Positions 25,759 through 34,434 are shown, counted from the stretch's first letter. The stretch: 64,000 nucleotides of DNA from Paenibacillus polymyxa M1 (GCF_000237325.1 NC_017542.1:3320501-3384500), one strand, 5' to 3'. The notes: generated by a model not told the origin, from the letters alone. A program made the numbers and translations.

Positions 25759-27375
25759 TCACTGAATCAAATCAATCGCTTGCTGGGGTACAAAATAATC
25801 AACGCCGTTAAATACGACTACACCGTTGAGCGTAGAATTTTTACCATTGAGTGTAGCAATATTTTTGTATACTGGAAGCTCCAGCTTGTTACTGCCTTTG
25901 GTCACTGTAATGACTTTTGTGTCTGCAGTAAACTTGGCTCCTTTAGCTTCAAAAGCGGCTTTTGCAGGAACAAACAGTTGCTTGCTGACTGTATCCAAAT
26001 CCAGTCCAAGTACACGTGTCATATACTTATTTACATCCGTATTGTCGATTACACCGGATGGACGGTCTCCGTTCGGCGCGTACGTGTACAACACAACATC
26101 GCCTCCTGTATGTCCACCCGTAGTCCAGCCAATATTGGCACGTTTGCTAATCATCGGTCCGACGGCATAATTCATGCTACCTTCTTTAGCATTTTTAATT
26201 GTCTTTACTTCTTCGTCTGTCAAATCGGTGATGCCAAAATACGTGGAAAGCACCTCTTTAATATTGCTGCGATCTGCATTCAGCTTGGCTTCCAAGCCTT
26301 CCCCCGTTAGCTTCGCTTTTTTCAGCGGGTCTATAAAAGAAGCCAAAGGCGTTTTGTCATAATTGCTAGTTGTATCACTGCTACCAATCGTCAATCCACC
26401 GTTTCCGTGGTCTGTCACTGCTACGACGACAGTATTTTGATTTTGCTTGGCGTAATCCAGAGCCACTTTCACGGCATCGTCAAATGAAAGCACGTCACTA
26501 ATAATTCCCGTTGGATCATTAGCATGTGCAGCCCAATCCACTTTACTGCCTTCTACCATTAAGAAAAAGCCTTTATCATTTTTGGATAACACATCAATGG
26601 CTTTCGTTGTCATTTCTGCCAAACTAGGTTCCTTGGATGCATCGCGATCCAAGTTATACGCGAGGGCTTCGGGAGAAAAGCTGCCCCAGAGCTTGTTGGA
26701 GGTCGAATTTTTCAACCCTTCAGGTGTTGTGACAAAATCATAGCCCTGGTCTTTAATTTGAGCAATTATATCTTGGCCGTCCTTACGCCCTGCTGGCTCC
26801 AAAAACTTGCCTCCTCCACCTAACACAACGTCAACTCCGTTGTAGGCTTGTTGCATGCTGAGTGCATCATAATTTTTACGGTCAGGATAATGTGCGGTAA
26901 AATCAGCTGGTGTCGCATGCATAATCTCCGAAGTAGCAATAATTCCGGTCGATTTCCCTGCTAGCTTGGAAGCCTCCAGAATGGAAGCTACAGGTTTTTT
27001 GGCATCACCTGCTGCGATCGGTTGTTGTCCAGGCATCGTCGCTTCATCCGGAAGAACACCTACATAGCCAGTATGTGATTTATGTCCTGTGGCAAAAGCT
27101 GTACCCGCTGGAGCAGAATCGGCAATCGGTGCATCCGCGGAATGCGTGCGCACCATGCCGCTTGCCATGCTGTCTAACGTTAAAGATGATCCTTTGTACC
27201 ATCTAGCCAGTGCAGTAGCGTCATTAGCCATACCGTCTGGAATCAGAATAATTACATTTTTAATTGATGTATCCTTCTCGACTGCCATCGCTGTCCCGCC
27301 GCTTACGGTTAGCATCATTGTCGCTACGAGTGCAGCCACCGATTTTTTCGTATGTATCCCCCAACATTTTAGCAT
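25759..27375 (-). CDS. Secreted alkaline phosphatase (PhoA family)
   Basis: A 538-residue exported phosphomonoesterase. GGGAGGAAAATGA precedes the ATG. A signal peptide ends near GGTAMAVE. The alkaline-phosphatase fold shows IILIPDGMAND (metal Asp), the nucleophile region ADSAPAGTAFATGHK, VEGSKVDWAAHAND, VAVTDHGNGG and GWTTGGHTGGDVVLYTY with zinc histidines. The C-terminal about 90 residues after VPAKAAFEAKG form an extra beta-rich domain like the copper-amine-oxidase-type stalk seen in paenibacilli. It probably scavenges phosphate outside the cell. A TTAACA is present near 27440 on minus, but no clear tandem Pho box, so phosphate control is only presumed. It is divergent to a LysR gene. Confidence 0.93.
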   Translation of the reverse strand: MLKCWGIHTKKSVAALVATMMLTVSGGTAMAVEKDTSIKNVIILIPDGMANDATALARWYKGSSLTLDSMASGMVRTHSADAPIADSAPAGTAFATGHKSHTGYVGVLPDEATMPGQQPIAAGDAKKPVASILEASKLAGKSTGIIATSEIMHATPADFTAHYPDRKNYDALSMQQAYNGVDVVLGGGGKFLEPAGRKDGQDIIAQIKDQGYDFVTTPEGLKNSTSNKLWGSFSPEALAYNLDRDASKEPSLAEMTTKAIDVLSKNDKGFFLMVEGSKVDWAAHANDPTGIISDVLSFDDAVKVALDYAKQNQNTVVVAVTDHGNGGLTIGSSDTTSNYDKTPLASFIDPLKKAKLTGEGLEAKLNADRSNIKEVLSTYFGITDLTDEEVKTIKNAKEGSMNYAVGPMISKRANIGWTTGGHTGGDVVLYTYAPNGDRPSGVIDNTDVNKYMTRVLGLDLDTVSKQLFVPAKAAFEAKGAKFTADTKVITVTKGSNKLELPVYKNIATLNGKNSTLNGVVVFNGVDYFVPQQAIDLIQ

Positions 27376-27612
27376 TCATTTTCCTCCCAGACCTTTTTTG
27401 TACAACCAGAACTAAGATTAATTAGGTTTTATCAGGAGAATGTTAAGGGAATTCATTATCTGTATTAAAAGGCGCTATTTGTGAAAAAACACTTCATCTA
27501 TATAAAACTTGTGACACATAAGATTCGTTAGGATTGGGCATTTAATTTTATTATTGTATAATCAGTCTATAATGTAATAGGAAAAGCTTATAAGATAGGA
27601 GCATGAAATTCG

Positions 27613-28530
27613 ATGGAGTTCAGACAGCTTCAGTACACCCTGCAAATTGCAGCGGAAAAAAACTTCTCACGTGCCGCAGAAAAACTGCATATTGCCCAGC
27701 CTTCTTTGAGCCAGCAATTGTCCAAACTGGAAAAAGAGCTTGGGGTGCTGTTGTTTCAACGCAACACCAGCACGGTGGAATTAACACATGCCGGAGCAAG
27801 CTTTGTGGAAAAGGCAAAAAAAATAGTCGACGCGGTGGAGCAACTCCGACAGGAAATGGACGATATCTCTCAACTGAGAAAAGGGAAGGTCGTCGTTGGC
27901 AGCATGCCTATCACGGGCTCCCATTTGCTGCCGCATGTGCTGCCTGTATTCAAGAGGGCTCATCCAGACATTGAAATCGTGTTAGTCGAAGATTCCTCCA
28001 TGAATCTGGAGAAAAAAACGGCAAGTGGCGATACCGATCTCAGCCTGCTCTCTCTTCCCTTAGTAGAACCTACACTTTCTTATGTGCCCATCGGTGAAGA
28101 ATGGATTGATCTCGCCGTTCCTCCGGGTCATCCCCTAGCCGTGCGTAAAATCGGTGACCAGCCGCAGCCCGTGCATATGGAAGAACTTAAAGACGAGCCT
28201 TTTGTCGTCCTGAAAAAAGGGCAAGGCTTTCGCAAGCTGACGATGGATCTGTGTCATCAAGCAGGCTTTGAACCCAATGTGGTGTTTGAAAGCACTAATA
28301 TGGAGACACTCCAATCGCTCGTTGCGACAGGTATGGGCGTGACACTCGTCCCCCGTTTTATCGCACGGGCCGCCAGTAGCGAGTTTGTTCCAGCATTGCT
28401 GCCACTAGCCGAACCTACCCCCAGCCGCACCCTAGCGATTGCTTACCGGAACGGACGTTATTTGTCTAAAGCTGCCGAAGCTTTTATTGATACCTTCCGA
28501 GAAACGGTCAAGCAACTTTCTCAAAAGTAG
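27613..28530 (+). CDS. LysR-family transcriptional regulator
   Basis: A 305-residue regulator with ATAGGAGC upstream of the ATG. The winged helix-turn-helix occupies residues about 1-60 (MEFRQLQYTLQIAAEKNFSR, then AEKLHIAQPSLSQQLSKLEKELG). A linker helix and a two-lobed substrate-binding domain (about 90-300) follow, with VVVGSMPITGSHLLPHVLP at its start. It may bind a small ligand and usually controls itself plus a divergent neighbour. The divergent neighbour here is the alkaline phosphatase, across 237 bp. I see no T-N11-A site that I would trust. The target and ligand are unknown. A long hairpin follows the stop codon. Confidence 0.9.
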   Translation: MEFRQLQYTLQIAAEKNFSRAAEKLHIAQPSLSQQLSKLEKELGVLLFQRNTSTVELTHAGASFVEKAKKIVDAVEQLRQEMDDISQLRKGKVVVGSMPITGSHLLPHVLPVFKRAHPDIEIVLVEDSSMNLEKKTASGDTDLSLLSLPLVEPTLSYVPIGEEWIDLAVPPGHPLAVRKIGDQPQPVHMEELKDEPFVVLKKGQGFRKLTMDLCHQAGFEPNVVFESTNMETLQSLVATGMGVTLVPRFIARAASSEFVPALLPLAEPTPSRTLAIAYRNGRYLSKAAEAFIDTFRETVKQLSQK

Positions 28531-28548
28531 CCTCGAACGTGAAAATGA

Positions 28549-28586
28549 CCGTCTTCCTCCCCAGCCCAAGCCAGAGAGGAAGACGG
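28549..28586 (+). terminator. Hairpin after the LysR gene
   Basis: CCGTCTTCCTC (28549-28559) and GAGGAAGACGG (28576-28586) form a perfect 11-bp stem. No T run follows, but a second small hairpin (GGGGCTTCGCCCC) comes next. It probably ends the LysR transcript. Confidence 0.6.
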
Positions 28587-28599
28587 CCCTGGGGCTTCG

Positions 28600-29045
28600 C
28601 CCCTATACTTTCAATACTGCAATTAGATCACGGGTTCGATTACACTGTTGCGATGTTGCTTCCATCTGTCTTCAACGAACCACATTTCATGTTCATTTGA
28701 AATTCATGTCAGCCTCGCCTGATTACTCTACGCTTGCTCGGAAACTCCACTTTATCCATCCCGCATCACTTCTTTCCTTAAGGTCTCTAGTCTTGGTATC
28801 CAAGAATGTCCTACCTCAGTTCCAATGTGCTGTGTGATCCCAAAGTGTCTGTCCTCGCCTTGTTGTGATCAGGGTCTCCCTAGATGTGGTGGACTTTTGT
28901 CCTGATCATAGCCCATTTCATAGTTGTTTCCGACAACCTGTCTATTTAAGCCTCTCGGCCGCGACAGGCCATCCCTATTCGCCAGTTCGGATCTACTTTG
29001 GTTATCCATCGTTATCAACCTCCTGGTGTCGGGATACTATTATAA
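28600..29045 (-). other. Hairpin-rich non-coding stretch, candidate structured RNA or mobile-element remnant
   Basis: About 450 bp with no long frame on either strand. Short self-complementary units are dense: TTTCA/TGAAA (28685-28702), CTTGG-TAT-CCAAG (28793-28805), TGATCAGG/CCTGATCA (28866-28873 with 28901-28908), GGAC-TTTT-GTCC (28891-28902, sharing two bases with the previous arm, so the two are exclusive), GTTGT/ACAAC (28923-28937) and GCCT/AGGC (28950-28969). A TATAAT lies at the right end. I do not recognise an Rfam family or insertion sequence. It follows the 273-codon gene on the minus strand. Confidence 0.4.
28869..29009 (-). CDS. Possible 46-residue peptide inside the hairpin-rich stretch
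   Basis: A short frame with a perfect AGGAGG (29024-29019) nine bases before its ATG, running to a TGA at 28869. The peptide is polar and basic (MDNQSRSELANRDGLSRPRG at the start), with no signal or membrane helix, and resembles nothing I know. The ribosome site is the best reason to list it. Its sequence also carries several RNA hairpins, so the frame may be accidental or belong to a degenerate element. Confidence 0.25.
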   Translation of the reverse strand: MDNQSRSELANRDGLSRPRGLNRQVVGNNYEMGYDQDKSPPHLGRP

Positions 29046-29086
29046 TACACCTATAGGCTGTATCTGAAACAGGCGGGACAATTTTT

Positions 29087-29887
29087 TTATCGGGAAGAAC
29101 CAAATGCTTGCTGCACGTCGGCTTCACTTACTTGTGTCTTAATAACCAGTTTCGAAGGATCTTGAGGCGAATATATAACCTCTATTATGCTTCCCTGCTG
29201 CAGTTTGGATAGTTGGGAAGAGAAAACATCCTTTTGCGTGGTTACATTAAATGTTTCGCCACTGCTTTTCGTCACTGTCAGCGTAAATTGAAGCTTGATT
29301 TTATTGGGCCCCGCTTCCCCCATGGGTGTGACATCCAGTATCTTCGCATAGGCTTGCTCACCGGTTTTGGCAATTTCCATCAGCTCAGGCGATACGCCCT
29401 GCTTGACCATCTGCTCATTCATTAACGCTTGCAAATCCATTTGCGACACCTGACCTTTCAGGTCAAGACCTACCTTCATTTTGTCTTTCTCAGATACGAT
29501 CAACGGAACGATCGAGCCCGGCTGAAATTGAGCCATGGAGGTCAAAGGAATAATTGTCGTCAAAGCAGTATCATATTTGTCTTCTCCCTGTTTGGTTACG
29601 GTCAACCCGAGCTTTACCTGCGGCTGATTATTTACATAAGTCCCTGTTTGTTGAACACTTGTAATGATTCCCACTCCAGGAACACCCTTCTTGACTTTAC
29701 CGCCTCCAAAAAATAGACCTAAAATACCCGGTAGAAATATAAGCGCAAATCCTGTATAAATTAACGGCCGATACCACGGAGCATCCATAATCAAAAATGG
29801 ATCATCCCATAAATATTCAGCCAGAAAAGGCGAAAACCCTACGCCAAACACCAGAAGTACCCCAATCAGACTCAAAAATCCTTTCAT
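29087..29887 (-). CDS. Membrane-anchored protein of unknown function with tandem beta-rich domains
   Basis: A 266-residue protein with two N-terminal hydrophobic segments (about 3-22 and 39-58) and a long soluble remainder. The soluble part contains two similar beta-rich units, about 70-150 (VGIITSVQQTGTYVNNQPQV...) and 185-255 (AKILDVTPMGEAGPNKIKLQ...). The second resembles the C-terminal half of the neighbouring 139-aa protein, so the two genes are probably related by duplication. ATG 29887 is chosen with AAGGGG upstream; an upstream TTG at 29908 is possible. Both genes lie on the same strand 71 bp apart and are likely one operon. I do not know the function. Confidence 0.75.
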   Translation of the reverse strand: MKGFLSLIGVLLVFGVGFSPFLAEYLWDDPFLIMDAPWYRPLIYTGFALIFLPGILGLFFGGGKVKKGVPGVGIITSVQQTGTYVNNQPQVKLGLTVTKQGEDKYDTALTTIIPLTSMAQFQPGSIVPLIVSEKDKMKVGLDLKGQVSQMDLQALMNEQMVKQGVSPELMEIAKTGEQAYAKILDVTPMGEAGPNKIKLQFTLTVTKSSGETFNVTTQKDVFSSQLSKLQQGSIIEVIYSPQDPSKLVIKTQVSEADVQQAFGSSR

Positions 29888-29958
29888 CCTCCAAAACCCC
29901 TTTTTCAATCATCTATTTTAAAAATATGCCCGCAAGAATGGTGAAACGCTCCAATCAT

Positions 29959-30378
29959 TTATGCTGTCACCAGCCCCATATAAATCAGCTCTGATGGATT
30001 TACCGGATTGCTACCCAGCCCCACTGTATCTCCGGGCCGCGGAATTTGCAGCTTGGAAACGAGTGTTTCCAGTGTTTTTTGGTATCGATTGCCGTTAACT
30101 TCCGTCACATCTAGTACAAGCACCACAATCGGATCAAAATTTACGAGCTTCCCGGTATCTGTTACCGAAATGACAACCGCAGTCGCTGCCATCGCCAATC
30201 CACCGTTAGCCGCTGCTTGAGCTTGTCTTGCCGAGTTTAAGCTCTGGTTGATCTGTTCCCGATGCTCTTTGGGGACCAGACCTTTCATAAGTAATCCGGA
30301 TAAGCCCTTATTCATCAGTTGATCTGCATGTTCTATCGCATCCTGCTGTTTTTTCTTCTTGCCGAAAAAGTTCATCAT
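29959..30378 (-). CDS. Small soluble protein related to the neighbouring membrane protein
   Basis: A 139-residue protein starting at ATG 30378 (or the next codon) after GAGGTG. The N-terminal third is a charged helix (FGKKKKQQDAIEHADQLMNK), then an Ala/Gln-rich part, then a beta-rich unit at about 70-135 of the style VVLVLDVTEVNGNRYQKTLE...IPRPGDTVGLGSNP. That unit parallels the second repeat of the downstream membrane protein (short-chain OB-like or SHOCT-associated fold cannot be told apart by eye). No signal peptide. It is the first gene of a likely two-gene operon. Function unknown. Confidence 0.7.
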   Translation of the reverse strand: MMNFFGKKKKQQDAIEHADQLMNKGLSGLLMKGLVPKEHREQINQSLNSARQAQAAANGGLAMAATAVVISVTDTGKLVNFDPIVVLVLDVTEVNGNRYQKTLETLVSKLQIPRPGDTVGLGSNPVNPSELIYMGLVTA

Positions 30379-30470
30379 GTGGCTGCACCTCATATTTTGT
30401 ATTGTTGTTGTGCCTTATGAATTCAGTATAGAAGACGGTATCCGGCATCACAATATGTTTTGGCACATAC

Positions 30471-30516
30471 AAAAAAACCGAAAAAACAGCAGCTTTAAAC
30501 TGTATTTTGTCGGTTT
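30471..30516 (-). terminator. Terminator of the XRE-TPR regulator gene
   Basis: AAACCGA...ACAG faces CTGT...TCGGTTT, with seven Ts following on minus. It lies about 100 bp after the regulator stop and also insulates the next gene. Confidence 0.75.
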
Positions 30517-30615
30517 AGTTTTGAACTTTGGGGCAGTTTGCACAAAATTTTGCGCACTTCGGAGCATTCTTTTACACGATCATCTGATCGTTTTGTGAAA
30601 AACGAATGCATCAGA

Positions 30616-31896
30616 CTATTTTTTACGCAAAAGATAGACCAGTTTACGATAATAGGCTGATGATTCTTTATAACGACGACTGTCCTCGGACACTACAGCC
30701 AGCGTTTCATATAGTTGCTCAAGCCGCGCAGGATGCTGGAGGGCTTCAAAATAAGGCAAGCATTGCTGAGCATGCTTCCAAAAAGCATCCTGTTTTCCCT
30801 GGGCAAGCGCAAGCTGGCTTTCATAAAAATCAAGCCCCATTTGCTGATCCGTTGTCAGATTAGTTTTACGCAGCTGATCCAGATGCTGTGAGAGCAGCCC
30901 CCAGTTTTTCCGGGCAAACGCAATCTCGCAGCGATATATCAGCGTAACGGGCAGCATCATTTGTTGCATTTCCTCTCGCTCCCGACTCACCAGTGCTTCA
31001 AAACGCACCACTTCCTCCAAGGCCTTATCCAGCTCGCCAATCGACGTCAGCATAATAATCCGATTGTTCAGGATCGTCGTGAGCATATCTGCTGCATTTT
31101 CCAAATAGACCAAATTGGCCTCCGCCATAGACAACGTTAACAGTGCTTCCTGTACAGAACCCATAGCAAAACAATATCCGCTGTAAGCCACATACAGACC
31201 CGTCAAACGGTGAAAAAGCCGATCATCATATACTCTGCGCATCGTCTGCTCAAATACCTGCTTTGCCTGATCAAATTGCTTGACCTGAATGCAGGCCTCC
31301 ATCATAATGTTTTGCGCATTGAGCCAGTTTTCCGTCCCTTCTTCCACCAGACGGATTAGCTGCGTAACATTATTTAGTACATCATAATAATGATTTTTAG
31401 AGCGGAAATACTGAATTTTATAAAATAAAATTGCTTTTTTTAGCGGTACAGGCAGCTCCACCTCATCCGAGCGACCAAACTTCTCCAAGTAAAAATTCAA
31501 ATAGGTTTGATGCAAATAATCATAGGCCGTTGGGTCATTTAACTGTTGAAAATAAACAGCCTTCATTAAATAAGTCGTCAATTCCACCACGAGCGAATCG
31601 TTGCGATCCTCCAACTGATCCACATAGCTTTCCGTAGCGGGATTAGCCAGTTTGGACAGCTCTGTGAAAATCTTATCCGCTGTAGCCAGCGTCTCCTCAT
31701 CTTCTGCTGATGCGCGCAATAGGTAGGAAGGTTGTACACCTAGCCGTTCAGCAATTTGCTCAGCCAGATCCTCGGCCAGCGGGTAACGATCAGCCAGTAT
31801 ATTCGCAAAATGTGCAGGTGTAACCAATCCGTCTACCAACTCTTTACGGGATAGGTTTTTCTTTTTACACAAAAATTCAATACGTTCCTTAAGCAT
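30616..31896 (-). CDS. XRE-type regulator with C-terminal TPR-like repeats
   Basis: A 426-residue protein. The first 60 residues are a helix-turn-helix (LCKKKNLSRKELVDGLVTPA then HFANILADRY), and the remainder is all-helical with TPR-like pairs, for example residues about 180-420. This layout is that of RRNPP-type regulators (PlcR, NprR, Rgg), which respond to imported peptides; larger family members of this type are common in paenibacilli. No signal-peptide precursor gene is visible in the flanks, so peptide control is only suggested. It follows mtnU on the same strand, with 21 bp between stop and start, and could be co-transcribed with it. Targets are unknown. Confidence 0.8.
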   Translation of the reverse strand: MLKERIEFLCKKKNLSRKELVDGLVTPAHFANILADRYPLAEDLAEQIAERLGVQPSYLLRASAEDEETLATADKIFTELSKLANPATESYVDQLEDRNDSLVVELTTYLMKAVYFQQLNDPTAYDYLHQTYLNFYLEKFGRSDEVELPVPLKKAILFYKIQYFRSKNHYYDVLNNVTQLIRLVEEGTENWLNAQNIMMEACIQVKQFDQAKQVFEQTMRRVYDDRLFHRLTGLYVAYSGYCFAMGSVQEALLTLSMAEANLVYLENAADMLTTILNNRIIMLTSIGELDKALEEVVRFEALVSREREEMQQMMLPVTLIYRCEIAFARKNWGLLSQHLDQLRKTNLTTDQQMGLDFYESQLALAQGKQDAFWKHAQQCLPYFEALQHPARLEQLYETLAVVSEDSRRYKESSAYYRKLVYLLRKK

Positions 31897-31917
31897 GGAT
31901 TATCCTTTCTACACTGA

Positions 31918-32736
31918 CTATCGGTCATACAGCAGGGGACGCCGATCTTCAAACACCGGAATACGCCCACGCACGTCCTGAACCAAGGCTGATTCAATTG
32001 ATCCTGTGAGAATCTGCTCTTGCTCTCCGCCCTCGGCAATCATTTCTCCCCATGGATCTATGATGAGCGAATGCCCGAAGAAATCGGTATCTCCGCTACG
32101 ACCTACCCGGTTACAAGCGATGACATACATCTGATTTTCAATAGCCCGTGCGGTCAGCAGGGTACGCCAGTGATGAAGCCGGGGATGAGGCCATTCTGCG
32201 GGTACGATTAGCAAATTTGCGCCGGACAGAGCCAGACTGCGGGCCAGTTCAGGAAAACGGATATCGTAGCAGATTGACGCCCCAGCCTGAATCCCGCCAT
32301 CCAGTGCGAATACAACCTTTTCCTCGCCAGGCTGTAAATATTTCTCTTCATCCATAAGTCGGAACAGATGAATTTTGGAGTACGAAGCTATCTCTTTGCC
32401 TGTACGGTCAAAAACGAGCATCGTATTATACACATGACCGTCGCTTTTTTTCTCTGCGATTGACCCTGCTACTACATTCACTTGATGGGTGGCGGCAAAT
32501 GCTGCTATCCATGCCCGAGTCTCCGTCCCTTCTTCGTCCGCCAGCTCATGAATGCGATCCAAGGCATAACCCGTATTCCACATTTCCGGTAGAACAATCA
32601 GATCTGGCTTTTGTTCGGCCTTCACCGCTTGTTCCATTAAAGATCGGATATGACTGTGGTTTTCGGGGGGATTTCCTATCTCTATATGAGCTTGTATAAG
32701 TGCCACACCGAATGGCTGAGCTTCCTGATACGTCAA
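31918..32736 (-). CDS. mtnU: Carbon-nitrogen hydrolase, omega-amidase MtnU type
   Basis: A 272-residue nitrilase-superfamily enzyme. The Glu-Lys-Cys triad is visible at E51 (LIVLPEMWNTGY), K120 (ASYSKIHLF) and C155 (GASICYDIRFPE). In the methionine salvage pathway the MtnE aminotransferase uses glutamine and makes 2-oxoglutaramate, which an omega-amidase hydrolyses to 2-oxoglutarate. The divergent neighbour is that aminotransferase, supporting the name. The start is TTG 32736, with GAGGATGAAGGA just upstream; spacing to it is not ideal. No SAM riboswitch is visible in the 176-bp divergent gap. The XRE-TPR gene follows closely. Confidence 0.87.
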   Translation of the reverse strand: MTYQEAQPFGVALIQAHIEIGNPPENHSHIRSLMEQAVKAEQKPDLIVLPEMWNTGYALDRIHELADEEGTETRAWIAAFAATHQVNVVAGSIAEKKSDGHVYNTMLVFDRTGKEIASYSKIHLFRLMDEEKYLQPGEEKVVFALDGGIQAGASICYDIRFPELARSLALSGANLLIVPAEWPHPRLHHWRTLLTARAIENQMYVIACNRVGRSGDTDFFGHSLIIDPWGEMIAEGGEQEQILTGSIESALVQDVRGRIPVFEDRRPLLYDR

Positions 32737-32912
32737 AGTCCTTCATCCTCTCTGTGAGCCGGAACTTCCCGTGTCCTGTCGTCCGGTATTTTCTCCCATC
32801 ATAGCCCGATTAATCTGGATTACGCAACCATGAAAGCTCAATTCCCCCTATACAACTCGGTAAAATCGTGATAGATTGTTTCTTAAACTATTCCAAAAGG
32901 TCGTGTACATTG

Positions 32913-34094
32913 ATGACTCATTTTTCTATTCCCTCTGCTGACGTCATGAAACAGTTACCCACTCAATTTTTTGCCACACTTGTACAAAATGTAAATCGTG
33001 AAATTGCAGCAGGGCATGATGTCATTAATCTCGGTCAGGGAAACCCAGACACTCCTACTCCACCCCATGTTGTAAAAGCTTTACAGGAATCAGCAGATAA
33101 CCCGCTGTACCATAAATATTCACCTTTTCGCGGCTACAGCTTTCTCAAAGAAGCCGTTGTCCAGCGCTATCAGGAGGATTACGGTGTAACGCTTGACCCG
33201 GAAAGCGAGGTCGCCATCCTGTTTGGCGGGAAAACAGGCTTGGTTCAGCTACCGCAAGTTTTACTCAATCCGGGCGATCTGTGTCTCGTCCCTGATCCCG
33301 GATACCCGGATTACTGGTCTGGCGTAGCCTTGGCTAAAGCGGAAATGTCATTTCTCCCCTTAAAGGAAGAGAACCGTTTTCTGCCCGATTATGAGGCCAT
33401 TGCCGAAGAAGATCGCCGCCGCGCCAAATTAATGTTTCTTAATTATCCGAACAATCCCACTGCGGCAACTGCCCCACTCTCCTTCTACGAGGATACGGTT
33501 GAATTTGCGTTACGTAACGGTATTGTGGTTGCCAGTGATTTTGCCTATGGCGCTATTGGATTCGATGGCGAACGGCCAGTGAGCTTCCTTCAGGCTGAGG
33601 GGGCTAAGGACGTGGGAATTGAGTTCTATACCTTGTCCAAAACATACAACATGGCCGGCTGGCGTGTTGGTTTCGCGCTCGGTAATGCCAAAATTATTTC
33701 ACTGATTAATCTGCTGCAGGACCATATTTATGTAAGCCTGTTTGGCGGCATCCAGGCTGCAGCGGCGACAGCTCTGACGTCTTCGCAGGAGTGCGTAAGC
33801 CAGCTGGTGGCCCGCTATGAATCACGCCGTAACGCTTTTTATGATGCACTTGGGCATATAGGTTGGAAGGCGCCACGCCCAAGCGGCTCCTTCTTCAGTT
33901 GGTTACCTGTGCCGCAGGGCTATAGCTCGGCTTCTTTTGCCGATCTGCTACTGCGTGAAGCCAAGGTGGCTGTCGCTCCAGGGATCGGCTTTGGTAGCGG
34001 CGGCGAAGGGTATGTGCGGGCAGGGCTTCTGAGCTCAGAAGCCCGACTGACCGAGGCAGCTGATCGAATTGGCAAGCTAAACCTGTTTGGTTAA
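32913..34094 (+). CDS. mtnE: Methionine salvage aminotransferase MtnE type (class I PLP)
   Basis: A 393-residue PLP-dependent transaminase that should convert 4-methylthio-2-oxobutyrate to methionine in the last salvage step. ATG 32913 is selected; the longer frame from 32868 adds 15 residues without support. Landmarks are NLGQGNPDTPTPPHVVKAL, the cofactor-site FLNYPNNPTAA, ASDFAYGAIGF and the lysine motif YTLSKTYNMAGWRVGF, where the PLP lysine follows LS. Similarity to aspartate and pyridoxal aminotransferases (PatA, DapL families) is high, so specificity is taken from context: mtnU diverges from it and mtnW, mtnX and mtnB lie downstream. The next transcription unit begins 26 bp after its stop. 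Confidence 0.85.
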   Translation: MTHFSIPSADVMKQLPTQFFATLVQNVNREIAAGHDVINLGQGNPDTPTPPHVVKALQESADNPLYHKYSPFRGYSFLKEAVVQRYQEDYGVTLDPESEVAILFGGKTGLVQLPQVLLNPGDLCLVPDPGYPDYWSGVALAKAEMSFLPLKEENRFLPDYEAIAEEDRRRAKLMFLNYPNNPTAATAPLSFYEDTVEFALRNGIVVASDFAYGAIGFDGERPVSFLQAEGAKDVGIEFYTLSKTYNMAGWRVGFALGNAKIISLINLLQDHIYVSLFGGIQAAAATALTSSQECVSQLVARYESRRNAFYDALGHIGWKAPRPSGSFFSWLPVPQGYSSASFADLLLREAKVAVAPGIGFGSGGEGYVRAGLLSSEARLTEAADRIGKLNLFG

Positions 34095-34119
34095 GCCGTA
34101 TTTTCCAGCTACAACTTCT

Positions 34120-34149
34120 TTGCCAAACCTGGTCTTTTCGTGGTATTCT
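34120..34149 (+). promoter_or_regulatory. Promoter of the T-box-proBAC-mtnWXB operon
   Basis: TTGCCA (34120-34125) and TATTCT (34144-34149) are 18 bp apart, giving a start near 34156 just ahead of the T-box stem I. This indicates transcription separate from mtnE. Confidence 0.6.
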
Positions 34150-34169
34150 GTATCCAATATCATTTAGCG

Positions 34170-34401
34170 CGTTGAAGGGACTATTAAGAGAGACCCGGTC
34201 CTGTTCAGAGAGTAAATTCCGATAGGCTGCAAGAATTTACCTGGACTCTCTCCCAACTCCTATCCCCGAGCGCCCTGCGCAATCAGGCGGTCCCTGCCGT
34301 TAACAGGTTTTAAGTGGGATGATCATGAATCATCAATGAAGGTGGTACCGCGGAAGCACAAACTTTCGTCCTTTGCATACAAAGGATGGAAGTTTTTTTG
34401 C
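34170..34401 (+). promoter_or_regulatory. T-box leader (proline type) upstream of proB
   Basis: The conserved T-box AAGGTGGTACCGCGG is present at about 34338-34352, followed by a terminator stem AACTTTCGTCCTTTG / CAAAGGATGGAAGTT with a T run ending at 34400. Upstream, stem I has GAGAG/CTCTC at its base and TAAATTC/GAATTTA above. Directly after GAATTTA comes CCT-G, a proline codon followed by a purine, in the specifier position. The bulge TGGT would pair with a tRNA ending ACCA, as tRNA-Pro does. Uncharged tRNA-Pro should thus stop termination. Stem I is shorter than in classic T-boxes. Confidence 0.88.
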
Positions 34402-34434
34402 ATTAAAAAGAGTAAAATTAAGGAAGTGGACGTC

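Noticed and set aside
27420..27460. Pho box before alkaline phosphatase
   Set aside because: Only one TTAACA is seen; the tandem repeats with 5-bp spacing needed for PhoP are not present.
27470..27500. Possible Rex site TTGTGAAAAAACACTTC near the phosphatase/LysR gap
   Set aside because: Only the left half fits TTGTGAA; the right half is shifted and incomplete.
32737..32912. SAM riboswitch between mtnU and mtnE
   Set aside because: No conserved S-box core or long terminator is visible in the 176-bp gap.
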